Shown: one piece after another, positions 50,478 through 57,998 of the stretch
Numbering within the stretch: the first letter of the stretch is position 1
How the letters are laid out: each line of letters starts with the position of its first letter
NCBI RefSeq assembly: GCF_900626285.1
Contig: NZ_LR131147.1
Location: forward strand, 941,972 to 1,005,971
Reading direction: 5' to 3'
Source: Intestinimonas massiliensis (ex Afouda et al. 2020)
GTDB lineage: Bacteria > Bacillota > Clostridia > Oscillospirales > Oscillospiraceae
DNA: 64,000 nucleotides
Translations under genes and position numbers: made by a program
Notes under the pieces: model-generated
The model's database searches: none
Told to the model about the DNA's origin: nothing
The model's input: only the letters and a program-made list of their open reading frames with translations

Positions 50478-51689
50478 ATGAATACCCTGTCCAAAGTCTA
50501 TTGCAGAACCTTCCAGGCCATGATGAAGCTGGGACATTACTTTTTGAACTATCGGATCCCGGAGACGATGAAAGGCGCCGGAAGCATCAAGCGGCTGCCC
50601 GCCTTTATCCGGAACAAGGGCATTGACCGGATCCTGGTGGTCACCGATGCCGGCCTGATGAAGCTGGGGCTTCCGGTTCCCATGCTGGAGGCCATGAAGC
50701 AGGCGGGGATTACCTGCACGGTCTATGACGGGGTCGCTCCCAACCCCACCTCGGATAACGTGGAGGAGGGTCTGAAACTCTATCTGAAAAATGGCTGCAA
50801 GGGAATCGTGGCTATCGGCGGCGGCTCCCCCATCGACTGCGCCAAAGCCATCAGCGCCCGGATCGTCCGGCCCAATCGGTCGGTGGCCCAGCTGCAGGGC
50901 CTGCTGAAGGTCAACCACCGCCGCAAGATCCCGCCCTTTGTGGCCGTTCCCACCACCGCCGGCACCGGCTCGGAGACCACGGTGGCCGCTGTCATCACCG
51001 ATGCCGCCACCCACCACAAGGCCTCCATCAATGATACCGCCATTCTCCCCCACTACGCCGTCCTGGATCCGGAACTGACCATCGGCCTGCCCCCCTTCAC
51101 CACGGCCACCACCGGAATGGACGCCCTTTGCCACGCCGTGGAGGCCTACACCAACCACACCTATAACACCAAGCTGGAAAACCAGTATGCGGAGGAGGCC
51201 GTCCGCCTGATCCATGACAACCTGCTGCTGGCGTACCACGACGGCAAGAACCTGGAGGCCCGCCAGAACATGCAGATCGCCGCTTTCAAGGCCGGCCGCG
51301 CCTTTACCCGGGGCTGTGTGGGCTATGTCCATGCCATCGGCCACACGCTGGGGGGCCTGTACGGGACGCCCCACGGCCTTGCCATGTCTGTCTTGCTGCC
51401 CCATGTGATGGAGGCCTTCGGCCCGGCCGTCTATCCCCGGTTGGCCAAGCTGGCCGATCTGTGCGGGATGGGGCAGGGTACCCAGGAGGAGAAGGCCAAG
51501 CGATTTATCCAATGGATCGTCGACATGAAGAGGGAAATGGGTATTCCCGAAAAGCTGGATATGATCAAAGACGAGGATGTTCCCCAGATCATTACCTGGG
51601 CCATGAAGGAGGCCAATCCGCTTTACCCTGTTCCCGTCCTCTGGGGCCGGGAGGAGTTCCGACAGTTTATCGACAAGGTGCGCGTCTGA
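50478..51689 (+). CDS. Iron-containing alcohol dehydrogenase
   Basis: This 403-residue group III dehydrogenase has the NAD-binding loop IVAIGGGSPIDCAKAI, then VPTTAGTGSETTVAAVI. The metal site runs through TGMDALCHAVEAYTN and HAIGHTLGGLYGTPHGLAM with its three histidines. GAAAGGAG precedes the ATG. In this operon it would reduce aldehydes made by AOR to alcohols, completing acid-to-alcohol reduction, or act in reverse. The specific substrate is unknown. Confidence 0.92.
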   Translation: MNTLSKVYCRTFQAMMKLGHYFLNYRIPETMKGAGSIKRLPAFIRNKGIDRILVVTDAGLMKLGLPVPMLEAMKQAGITCTVYDGVAPNPTSDNVEEGLKLYLKNGCKGIVAIGGGSPIDCAKAISARIVRPNRSVAQLQGLLKVNHRRKIPPFVAVPTTAGTGSETTVAAVITDAATHHKASINDTAILPHYAVLDPELTIGLPPFTTATTGMDALCHAVEAYTNHTYNTKLENQYAEEAVRLIHDNLLLAYHDGKNLEARQNMQIAAFKAGRAFTRGCVGYVHAIGHTLGGLYGTPHGLAMSVLLPHVMEAFGPAVYPRLAKLADLCGMGQGTQEEKAKRFIQWIVDMKREMGIPEKLDMIKDEDVPQIITWAMKEANPLYPVPVLWGREEFRQFIDKVRV

Positions 51690-51703
51690 TTTTTCCGCAT
51701 TGA

Positions 51704-51738
51704 CCGGGGGCCGGCAGCCTATGGCTGCCGGCCCCCGG
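51704..51738 (+). terminator. GC-rich hairpin after the alcohol dehydrogenase gene
   Basis: A 16-bp perfect stem (CCGGGGGCCGGCAGCC) has a TAT loop but no T-run after it. It probably marks the end of the tungsten operon, perhaps as an mRNA-stabilising or Rho-assisted end. Confidence 0.55.
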
Positions 51739-51793
51739 CGCATCCGGACGTGACCAATAAGGGCAGGGTTGATCGGGAGAAATTGTATGTATC

Positions 51794-51901
51794 CTCAATA
51801 AGCGGGAGGCCATCCGACAGGCCTTTTACAACTTCTGCCTGGAGCAGTTCTGCGGCTACGGCGAGGAAAAGCTAGAAAAGCTTTGGAGTGGTTGGATTTA
51901 A
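51794..51901 (+). pseudogene. Short orphan coding fragment
   Basis: A ~35-codon stretch ending in TAA reads LNKREAIRQAFYNFCLEQFC and then GYGEEKLEKLWSGWI. It has no start codon or ribosome site and looks like the 3' end of a lost gene. The family is not recognised. Within the 600-base gap 51690-52286 this fragment is followed by repeat copy A and a weak promoter; I see no complete gene. Confidence 0.35.
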
Positions 51902-51940
51902 ACCTATGCTCTCTTGGACCCGAAGGGAGCTAGAACACTT

Positions 51941-52163
51941 TTTCTAATGATTTTTGCTTATTTTTGGCCGTTTCCGCTCCGATTCTCTTACTCTCCGGCC
52001 CTCTTTGAACGCGGGTTTTCCGTGTGCTCCGGGGCTGTATGTGGTGGGTTCTGTGGTCAAAAACGCTCTCCGTCCTTTGCCGGGATCCGGCAGGGACGGG
52101 GAGCGTTTTGCCTGTTTCGGATTGTCTGCATTGTACCTCTGAATGCAGACTGAAGCAAGAGAC
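51941..52163 (+). repeat. Diverged intergenic repeat, copy A
   Basis: It shares an ordered skeleton with copy B (54183-54401): TTTCTAAT-TTTTTG, then GTGCTCCGG-GCTGT, then TGTGGTCAAA, then a copy-specific terminator-like hairpin, then ATTGTACCTCTG and finally GAAGCAAGAG. Hairpin here: AAAACGCTC (52060-52068) with GAGCGTTTT (52101-52109) plus internal pairing. A second small stem, GTCTGCATT/AATGCAGAC, brackets the TGTACCTCT box. Likely remains of mobile-element ends or integrase 3' regions. Confidence 0.55.
52060..52109 (+). terminator. Terminator-like hairpin inside repeat copy A
   Basis: AAAACGCTCTCCGTCC pairs with GGACGGGGAGCGTTTT (one mismatch in the stem), with further pairing in the apical part. 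It is followed by GCCTGTTTC. Confidence 0.6.
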
Positions 52164-52240
52164 TAAACAAAAAGAGGGGTTTTGCCGTCATAGGTTAAGA
52201 AAACTTAAGGGAATGTTCAGGCGCTTCTCCCAATCCTCTG

Positions 52241-52249
52241 TGTTATAAT
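52241..52249 (+). promoter_or_regulatory. Extended -10 promoter element
   Basis: TGTTATAAT (TG-N-TATAAT) lies 37 bases before the ATG at 52287. No good -35 is visible, which is usual for extended -10 promoters. Confidence 0.55.
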
Positions 52250-52286
52250 TTCAGTACCGAGAGAGCAGCAAAGGAGAAACACAGCG

Positions 52287-53045
52287 ATGAGCTCAGTTTT
52301 ACATTTCAAAAACTCCTGTTATTTCGACGACGGCATGGAGCGGACCATTGCGGGAACACAATTCCGTGCCCTGATGGAGCTGTGCTTTGCCCAGGCGGAC
52401 ACCTTTTCCCTCCTCCGAAGCGGATGGCCCGGCGCCAGGGACGGAACCCTGGAACAGGCCCTTCGCCCCTGGCTGGTCGGGGAATATGCCTCCTACGGAA
52501 TCCTGCACTGGTTTGACAGGCAGAGCCGGGAAACGTGTTATCTGTACCGGGCCACCCAGGAGACAAAGGAAATTCTGCTCCAACATATCCACCACCTGTT
52601 TGAGGCGGAAAAGAGCCTGGCCCCAGCCGGCCATCAGGCGTATCTTGAGGAGAAGTACGCTGTCTATGACCGTGCATCGGAGGAGGCCTGGGATCGTTTC
52701 TCTGCATACATGGAGGCTGAAGGACAGGGGCAGTCGGAAGAACAGCAGAATGCGGTTTTGCTGGGGCTTTACAAGAAAGCCAGGGAGGGGTGTCCGGATA
52801 TCTTCTCCGAGGGGGACCATTACAGCAATATGGAGGACCCCTGCTTTTTCCGGGGAAATGAGATGTTCTTTGAGACCATCACCCATGAGCAGGAGTGCTG
52901 GGCTCAGGTGCTCAGCCCGGAATTTGAAGTGGCCCTGAGAGAGCTGGGAGAGTGGTTGGACGTGTCTGGGGATACACCCCTGCCCCTGTTCTCCCTGGCC
53001 ACGGCTGAGGAAATGAAATGGTATAGGGGCACGGATGCATACTGA
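52287..53045 (+). CDS. Hypothetical protein, 252 residues
   Basis: It starts at ATG 52287, six bases after AAAGGAG. It is soluble, acidic and Trp/Glu-rich, without signal peptide or membrane segment. No motif I recognise; the N-terminus (VLHFKNSCYFDDGMERTIAG) and the helical middle (EILLQHIHHLFEAEKSLAP) give no clear family. It may form a small operon with the next two genes, which follow at short distance. It lies between the two diverged repeats, so it could be accessory cargo. Confidence 0.6.
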   Translation: MSSVLHFKNSCYFDDGMERTIAGTQFRALMELCFAQADTFSLLRSGWPGARDGTLEQALRPWLVGEYASYGILHWFDRQSRETCYLYRATQETKEILLQHIHHLFEAEKSLAPAGHQAYLEEKYAVYDRASEEAWDRFSAYMEAEGQGQSEEQQNAVLLGLYKKAREGCPDIFSEGDHYSNMEDPCFFRGNEMFFETITHEQECWAQVLSPEFEVALRELGEWLDVSGDTPLPLFSLATAEEMKWYRGTDAY

Positions 53046-53082
53046 ACAAACAGGTCCAAGGTGAGAGGAGGTGCGGCTGCCT

Positions 53083-53343
53083 GTGTGGATGGATGCGTTA
53101 TTCCAAGGAATCATAGACCTGGCACAATCAGAGCGGGTTTCCAGACCTGTCCGAATCCTCTGTGCGTGTCTGATCTCCCTCGTGTTTCTGATCAGTATTG
53201 CCGGTTTCTGTCTGTTGGTTTTTGTAATCGATGGCCAGAGCCTCCTCAGAAGAGGGATCTTTCTGCTGATGGGACTTGCCATTCTTGCCTATTACCTGCA
53301 TTTTTTGAGCATTCTTGTGAGAAAGGACGGAAAGAAGCCGTGA
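53083..53343 (+). CDS. Small membrane protein with two transmembrane helices
   Basis: This ~86-residue protein has hydrophobic helices (ILCACLISLVFLISIAGFCL and GIFLLMGLAILAYYLHFLSI) separated by a short polar loop, and a Lys-rich tail. The start is uncertain: AGGAGG at 53066-53071 fits GTG 53083 best, while GTG 53071 overlaps it. The last base overlaps the next gene's ATG. Function unknown. Confidence 0.5.
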   Translation: MWMDALFQGIIDLAQSERVSRPVRILCACLISLVFLISIAGFCLLVFVIDGQSLLRRGIFLLMGLAILAYYLHFLSILVRKDGKKP

Positions 53344-53729
53344 TGAAGCCGGAAATAGAGAAGACAAGGGCCTATTACAGCAATCTCGGCCCCGAAAATA
53401 TCTGTAGCTGCGGTTATTGCCGGAACTACTGCACCAGGGTCAAAGAGGCCTATCCGGAGGTGGCCCGCTATCTGGATTCCCTGGGGGTAGATATTGAAAA
53501 GCCCTTTGAGACCTCTCCGCTGGAACCGGAGGAGGACGGATACCTGGAATACTGCGTCTGCCAGTATGTCGTGTTCGGTACCTGTCCCCCGGACTACGCC
53601 CACCAGATCGGGGATGTGAAGTTTGGAATCTCCGGCCGCCATCCAGACACGAAACTGGAAGAGGAGCACTTTGTGCTGGACTTCTATCCCATCAGGCTGA
53701 AGTTCGAGCCGCCGGAACCCATATCGTAA
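53343..53729 (+). CDS. Cys-rich hypothetical protein (gut Firmicutes family), 128 residues
   Basis: The ATG at 53343 overlaps the end of the small membrane protein gene. It contains CSCGYCRNYC near residue 22, a likely metal-binding site, and a YLEYCVCQYVVFGTCP segment. Similar proteins beginning MKPEIEKTRAYY with an acidic 'DSLGVDIEKPFET' core are common in gut Clostridia, from memory; none has a known function. A terminator follows. Confidence 0.6.
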   Translation: MKPEIEKTRAYYSNLGPENICSCGYCRNYCTRVKEAYPEVARYLDSLGVDIEKPFETSPLEPEEDGYLEYCVCQYVVFGTCPPDYAHQIGDVKFGISGRHPDTKLEEEHFVLDFYPIRLKFEPPEPIS

Positions 53730-53738
53730 AGTACCGAA

Positions 53739-53778
53739 AGCTGCCCCTTCGGCTCATTGTCGAAGGGGCGGCTCTTTC
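53739..53778 (+). terminator. Terminator after the Cys-rich hypothetical gene
   Basis: AGCTGCCCCTTCG pairs with CGAAGGGGCGGCT (one wobble) around an 8-9 base loop and is followed by CTTTCTTT. Confidence 0.8.
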
Positions 53779-53789
53779 TTTGCGGAAGT

Positions 53790-54182
53790 GAATAACGAAA
53801 CTTTCGGGAAGTAGGCGTATCATTTTTTAACACGGTCTAGACAAAGAAATAGGCGCTATAAAGCATGTTTAAAAATAGGCCTTTGAACCAACAAACCGAG
53901 AGATACGGGCTATAAACAAATCCTAATACTTAAAAAATCCAATTATCACAAGAGAAATGAAAGCATTTAACACTAATTTCTCAAATCTTTCTCACTTTAG
54001 TGCCTTCTTCAGAAGAATTTCTTCCTCCGCTTATGATGGCCAATTTTTATAAAAGTATATAACTATTTTTCAATCTTTAAGAGAGTTGTCCGCACTTGAG
54101 AGGCTAATGGTCATTTTTTTACGATTATTCGTTTCTGATTCCTAAAACGACTTAAACGGTTGAACTAAATTTTTTCTGGTTA
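53790..54182. other. AT-rich gap with a decayed fragment of the downstream mobile-element gene
   Basis: No intact gene. Around 53811-53864 the sequence GTAGGCGTATCATTTTTTAA resembles 54412-54462 (GTCAGGCGTATCAGTTTTTA) and continues so for ~50 bases. In the intact copy this encodes QAYQFLARLYKEYGRK; here stops interrupt it. The remainder is AT-rich sequence in which I see nothing. Confidence 0.5.
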
Positions 54183-54401
54183 TTTCTAATAGTTTTTGAC
54201 CCTTTTCGCTACATTTGGCTCACTCTTTTTCGCTCTTAATTCCACTGTTTCCGAGTGCTCCGGCGCTGTCTGTGGTCAAACATGTGGTCAAAGAGCCCTT
54301 CTTGACCAGTCGCGGCATAACTGCCGTAGCCTGTTCAGAAGGGCTCTTTTTCATATTCAGGTTTGGGGTATTGTACCTCTGCAGAGGCCAAGAAGCAAGA
54401 G
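54183..54401 (+). repeat. Diverged intergenic repeat, copy B
   Basis: Second copy of the element described at 51941-52163. It has two TGTGGTCAAA boxes (54271-54280 and 54284-54293), a copy-specific hairpin and an ATTGTACCTCTGCAGAGG palindromic tail. Together with copy A it brackets the three small genes 52287-53729. Confidence 0.55.
54290..54351 (+). terminator. Terminator inside repeat copy B
   Basis: AAAGAGCCCTTCT (54290-54302) pairs with AGAAGGGCTCTTTTT (54337-54351) around a long loop that has some pairing of its own (GCGGCATAACTGCCG). Confidence 0.8.
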
Positions 54402-54806
54402 GTTTTTTCGAGTCAGGCGTATCAGTTTTTAGCACGCCTATACAAAGAATACGGGCGCAAAGTTAGACCTAGGGCGGAAGGTTTTGCCATTCCTGACCCC
54501 GGATATGATCCAGAAATGCACCGAGCAATTCAAGCGGCCAGAGTTACTCACCAGCATCAATGGACAGATCGTGTCCGCCTCCGTGGAACCGGAAACCCTC
54601 TGCGCACGGCGGAAATGACCCTGGAGAATGCCTATTGCATGGTTGACGGGATCGCCAACAACGGCCGCCGTGGAAAGGAACTGGAGAGGGCTCAGGCCGA
54701 AGCGCGCAGGACCACGCTGGAGAAAAAGCCCTCCATCCGGGAGAGACTGGAGGATGCAAAGCGGGAGTGTAGGGAACGGAACGTCTCAGGAAAACCCGCT
54801 CTGTAG
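54363..54806 (+). pseudogene. Truncated conjugative-element protein remnant
   Basis: The open frame of up to 147 codons has only a TTG start and no ribosome site. Two parts read like integrative-conjugative-element proteins: QAYQFLARLYKEYGRK with PDPGYDPEMHRAIQAAR, and a C-terminal TLEKKPSIRERLEDAKRE of the sort found at the end of YodL/DUF3849-like accessory proteins. They appear joined after internal loss, so I treat it as a decayed gene; it could also be a short functional derivative. Confidence 0.5.
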
Positions 54807-54832
54807 AAGAAGCCTGCGGAGCCGGGCGATTT

Positions 54833-55066
54833 ATGAGCCGGAGCAAGAAATGGCGTCTGAAATGGCCGTTCTTTCCGGGTAAGAACGGCAGGCGTCAGTA
54901 TAACAAGCTCTGCAAAGTCTGCGTCTATCCCTGCAAACAAAGTTTACGGGCGGTGGTGGTGTCTTTCCCGCACTATTTTCCCGTCGTTCCCAAAAGCGTA
55001 GGAATTAGAGTTCAAAATGGGCAAAGAAACCGCCTGTGGCAGCTTTTCCGTGTAGGGGCAGTATGA
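54833..55066 (+). CDS. Small conserved mobile-element protein, 77 residues
   Basis: It starts at ATG 54833. The basic N-terminus MSRSKKWRLKWPFFPGKNGR and the Cys motif CKVCVYPCKQS followed by RAVVVSFPHYFP resemble a small zinc-ribbon-like protein often found in clostridial conjugative elements, from memory. The tail after residue ~55 looks unusual and may be extended by a lost stop. It supports an element remnant here. Confidence 0.45.
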   Translation: MSRSKKWRLKWPFFPGKNGRRQYNKLCKVCVYPCKQSLRAVVVSFPHYFPVVPKSVGIRVQNGQRNRLWQLFRVGAV

Positions 55067-55131
55067 TTCACGTATAGGCCGGCAGAGCACTTCTGCGTAG
55101 GGAAAACGCCAGACTTTCACCTTTAAACAAA

Positions 55132-55181
55132 ATGGGAGCGCCATCACCGGATACTGTCAGGTGGTTAGGCTCCCATTTTTA
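55132..55181 (+). terminator. Terminator upstream of the Qat operon
   Basis: ATGGGAGCGCCATCACC pairs with GGTGGTTAGGCTCCCAT (one bulge/mismatch), followed by TTTTT. It marks the end of the GC-richer element remnant. The rest of the 55067-55428 gap is AT-rich and holds only the promoter below. Confidence 0.8.
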
Positions 55182-55259
55182 TATGATTAAAACACTAAAT
55201 ACATAAACAAATTTTGCTTTCTGTTTGGAAAATTGATTTCATGCCTTTCGATTCTTACA

Positions 55260-55288
55260 TTGTGAGAAGAAAATAAAAATGATATAAT
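55260..55288 (+). promoter_or_regulatory. Likely promoter of the Qat operon
   Basis: TTGTGA (55260-55265), a 17-base spacer and a perfect TATAAT (55283-55288). The leader to ATG 55429 is ~135 bases. AAGGAGG lies 7 bases before the ATG. Confidence 0.7.
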
Positions 55289-55428
55289 AAATTGGAAAAT
55301 AATATAAGTTTGTTTTCTGAGGAAACAGTTCCTGTCAATAGCTAGGGGTTGCTTGACCGGAGATTTAAGGCGTTTCTTGTCCATAAAGAAAAACGACGAT
55401 TTCAAATCTATAGTAAGGAGGTATTTTC

Positions 55429-57294
55429 ATGTGGTTAGATAATGCATCTAATATTGATATGTTATTCTACTCTCCATACGCAGACACTATTGTTAACTTT
55501 ATAAAAGAACCTGAACTCACTCCCTTAACAATAGGATTATATGGTAGCTGGGGTGCAGGAAAGTCCTCTCTTCTACAGCTGATCCAACAAAATATGGAAA
55601 GCAATATCAAAGATGTAGTTTGTATTTCATTAAATGCTTGGCAATTCGAAGGATATGAAGATGCAAAAGTTGCCATCATGGAGTCTCTTTTAAAATCATT
55701 ACAGAGTAATAAAACATTTTCTGAAAAAGCCGGAGATAAGATTCGTAGTTTATTGTCACGCATTGACTATCTGAAACTTGGAAAAAACATATTGTCTAAA
55801 GGGGCTCCGTATGTGGTCAGCGCATTAACAGGGAATCCCATTCCAATAGCTGTTAGTCTCTCTACTGAATTATCTAATACAGAGGATGTAATTTCTAAAT
55901 TAGAAAACTTTAAAAATGATTATATAAAAGCTGCAAGTGATTCCGAAACACAAACAGAAAATATTCGGAAATTTAGGATTGAGTTTGAAAAAATGCTGGC
56001 TGAAGTTTCATCTGTAAAAACTCTTGTTGTTATAGTAGATGATTTAGATAGGTGTACGCCCGATCGAATAATTGATACGCTTGAGGCAATAAAACTATTC
56101 TTATCTGTAAAGAAAACCACTTTTATTGTTGCTGTAGATCAAAGAATTATCGAGTATGCAGTAAACATTAAATACCCACAGATTGATGGCTATGCTGTAT
56201 CTACAGACTATATTGAAAAAATAATTCAGCTGCCTATAAAAATTCCTGAACTGTCTCCAAAAGATATAGAGAATTATTTGTTGCTTTTAATTTGTCAATT
56301 ACACTTGGCAACCGAAAGTTTTGAAAAACTAATTCAGACACTGTATGATAAGAAACTTATGCTTGAAGACAAATCACTTACATATACAGTTATTGAGTCA
56401 ATAATTAAAGATACAAATGGAACATTTAAAACAAATTCCAATCAAGCAGCATTGGAACAAGATGCTTCTATTATATCGAAAATCAGCTTTGCTGTTTCGA
56501 GTAGTCTAAAAGGAAACCCACGTCAGGCAAAAAGGTTCCTTAATACTTTTTTCGTTCGGAAAAATCTTGCTTCTCTTTATTTCGGAACCGATATCGATCT
56601 TTCAGTTATGGCAAAAATCTTAGCATTAGAAACAATTGATATTAAAGCATTCAGAAAACTCTACGAGTGGAATAGTGAATTTGACGGCGAGATAAAACAG
56701 TTAAAAGAAGTGGAAACATGCATAGATAATGATAAAGAACTAAATGAAACCTATAATCTCTGGAAAAATCCAAGGATTATCCGTTGGGTTAAGAGTGAAC
56801 CTAAGGATCTCTTTAAAATGGATCTAAGCAAGTACTTCTATCTATCTAGAGAATCACTATCTAGTATAGAAAATATATCCGCTTCGTTTAGTGAAGCAGA
56901 ACGAAAAATGCTGGCTGCAATTCAAAACAGTCTGGCAGGTCAAGAAGATGCCCGCCTTGAAGAACTTAAGGACATGGAACCCGAATCTCAACGCAAAATA
57001 TGTGATGCCGTGTTGGTTCATTTTAAGTCCGATACAATAACTCTAAGCATGATTAGTAGGGTGTACAAAGAATACCCAGATTACCAATCAGATATAGTTG
57101 ACGTGCTGAAAGCAAAGCCAAAATCATTTTTCGGCCCAGCATCACTACCACATATTACCCGAATGTATAGTGCAAATGCTACACAAATTAGTAGTCTACT
57201 TGAAGATTTGGAAAAAAGCAAAAAGATTTCGCAAGTAATTAAATCACAAATTACAAGTGGAAATTTTGCTGTTAAGGCTGTTGATCGGAGATAA
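55429..57294 (+). CDS. qatA: QatA: KAP-family P-loop ATPase of the Qat anti-phage system
   Basis: This 621-residue protein has Walker A GSWGAGKSSLL (residues 39-49) and Walker B LVVIVDDLDRC (~203-213), both typical of KAP NTPases. The middle has FIVAVDQRIIEYAVN and the conserved GNPRQAKRFLNTF segment. It lacks the membrane helices found in many KAP proteins. It is the first gene of a four-gene operon whose partners match qatB, qatC and qatD. Base composition is far more AT-rich than the chromosome around it, indicating transfer. Qat blocks phage replication; the mechanism is not settled. Confidence 0.92.
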   Translation: MWLDNASNIDMLFYSPYADTIVNFIKEPELTPLTIGLYGSWGAGKSSLLQLIQQNMESNIKDVVCISLNAWQFEGYEDAKVAIMESLLKSLQSNKTFSEKAGDKIRSLLSRIDYLKLGKNILSKGAPYVVSALTGNPIPIAVSLSTELSNTEDVISKLENFKNDYIKAASDSETQTENIRKFRIEFEKMLAEVSSVKTLVVIVDDLDRCTPDRIIDTLEAIKLFLSVKKTTFIVAVDQRIIEYAVNIKYPQIDGYAVSTDYIEKIIQLPIKIPELSPKDIENYLLLLICQLHLATESFEKLIQTLYDKKLMLEDKSLTYTVIESIIKDTNGTFKTNSNQAALEQDASIISKISFAVSSSLKGNPRQAKRFLNTFFVRKNLASLYFGTDIDLSVMAKILALETIDIKAFRKLYEWNSEFDGEIKQLKEVETCIDNDKELNETYNLWKNPRIIRWVKSEPKDLFKMDLSKYFYLSRESLSSIENISASFSEAERKMLAAIQNSLAGQEDARLEELKDMEPESQRKICDAVLVHFKSDTITLSMISRVYKEYPDYQSDIVDVLKAKPKSFFGPASLPHITRMYSANATQISSLLEDLEKSKKISQVIKSQITSGNFAVKAVDRR

Positions 57295-57296
57295 AA

Positions 57297-57998
57297 ATGG
57301 GAACATCTAAAGGTTATATTGCCCCGTCTACTCCTCACTGGGCACAGGCGAAACGAGGAGTATCTATGTATATTAACAATCCATCAGATGCTGTAAAAAG
57401 CGCTGCTGCATCAAAATATGCCAAGGCTATGAACACCAAAGGGTATGCCAATAACCGAGTTGCCCATATCCTTGCTGGATTCGCAAGTTTTGCATCAAAT
57501 AGCAGTACCAATGGTTACGAAACTGCTCTTCGAGACATTGGAAGAGCAGATATATTAGCCATGGATCCAGAGGATGCAATAAACGAATTAACTCTTCACT
57601 TTGCTAACAATGGTGAAACCATTGACGATGCTATTGCTTTAGATTGCATTGCTGAAACTCTTTCTGTCCTTAATATTCAAAAAATTGAAGATTTACAAAA
57701 TATAGAAATTAATAAATTTATTAAGGAAATGGTATGTCAATTTGCAAAGCTAAAATTTGCGCAATTATTTGATAAGCAAATTCGCAATAAATGCCCTAAT
57801 ATTATTCAAGCAAATCAGCGCATTGAGGAAATGCAAAACTATATTTACTATACAATGGAACTTAATTTAACAAATGAGATTCTTGCCTCAATCAATCCAC
57901 ATAATCTTTCAAATGAAACCATAGTTCAAGATATATTAAAAAAAGGTTTTGAACTAATGGAACTATATTATGGTGATTCATATGAAAATCTGGATTAA
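57297..57998 (+). CDS. qatB: QatB: Qat anti-phage system component
   Basis: This 233-residue protein begins MGTSKGYIAPSTPHWAQAKR, the characteristic QatB N-terminus. The rest is helical with no known catalytic motif. It starts 2 bases after qatA, with GGAG in the qatA end, and overlaps qatC. AT-rich like its neighbours. Its role in the defence complex is undefined; it is recognised by its start and position. Confidence 0.88.
   Translation: MGTSKGYIAPSTPHWAQAKRGVSMYINNPSDAVKSAAASKYAKAMNTKGYANNRVAHILAGFASFASNSSTNGYETALRDIGRADILAMDPEDAINELTLHFANNGETIDDAIALDCIAETLSVLNIQKIEDLQNIEINKFIKEMVCQFAKLKFAQLFDKQIRNKCPNIIQANQRIEEMQNYIYYTMELNLTNEILASINPHNLSNETIVQDILKKGFELMELYYGDSYENLD

Noticed and set aside
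54034..54182. Possible small RNA or origin in the AT-rich gap
   Set aside because: No promoter-terminator pair, iterons or DnaA boxes could be identified.
55429..57294. Stand-alone KAP-type membrane ATPase
   Set aside because: No membrane helices, and the three following genes make the complete Qat order.
57970..57981. Earlier ATG for qatC
   Set aside because: The ribosome site spacing favours ATG 57982, which also gives a cleaner N-terminus.
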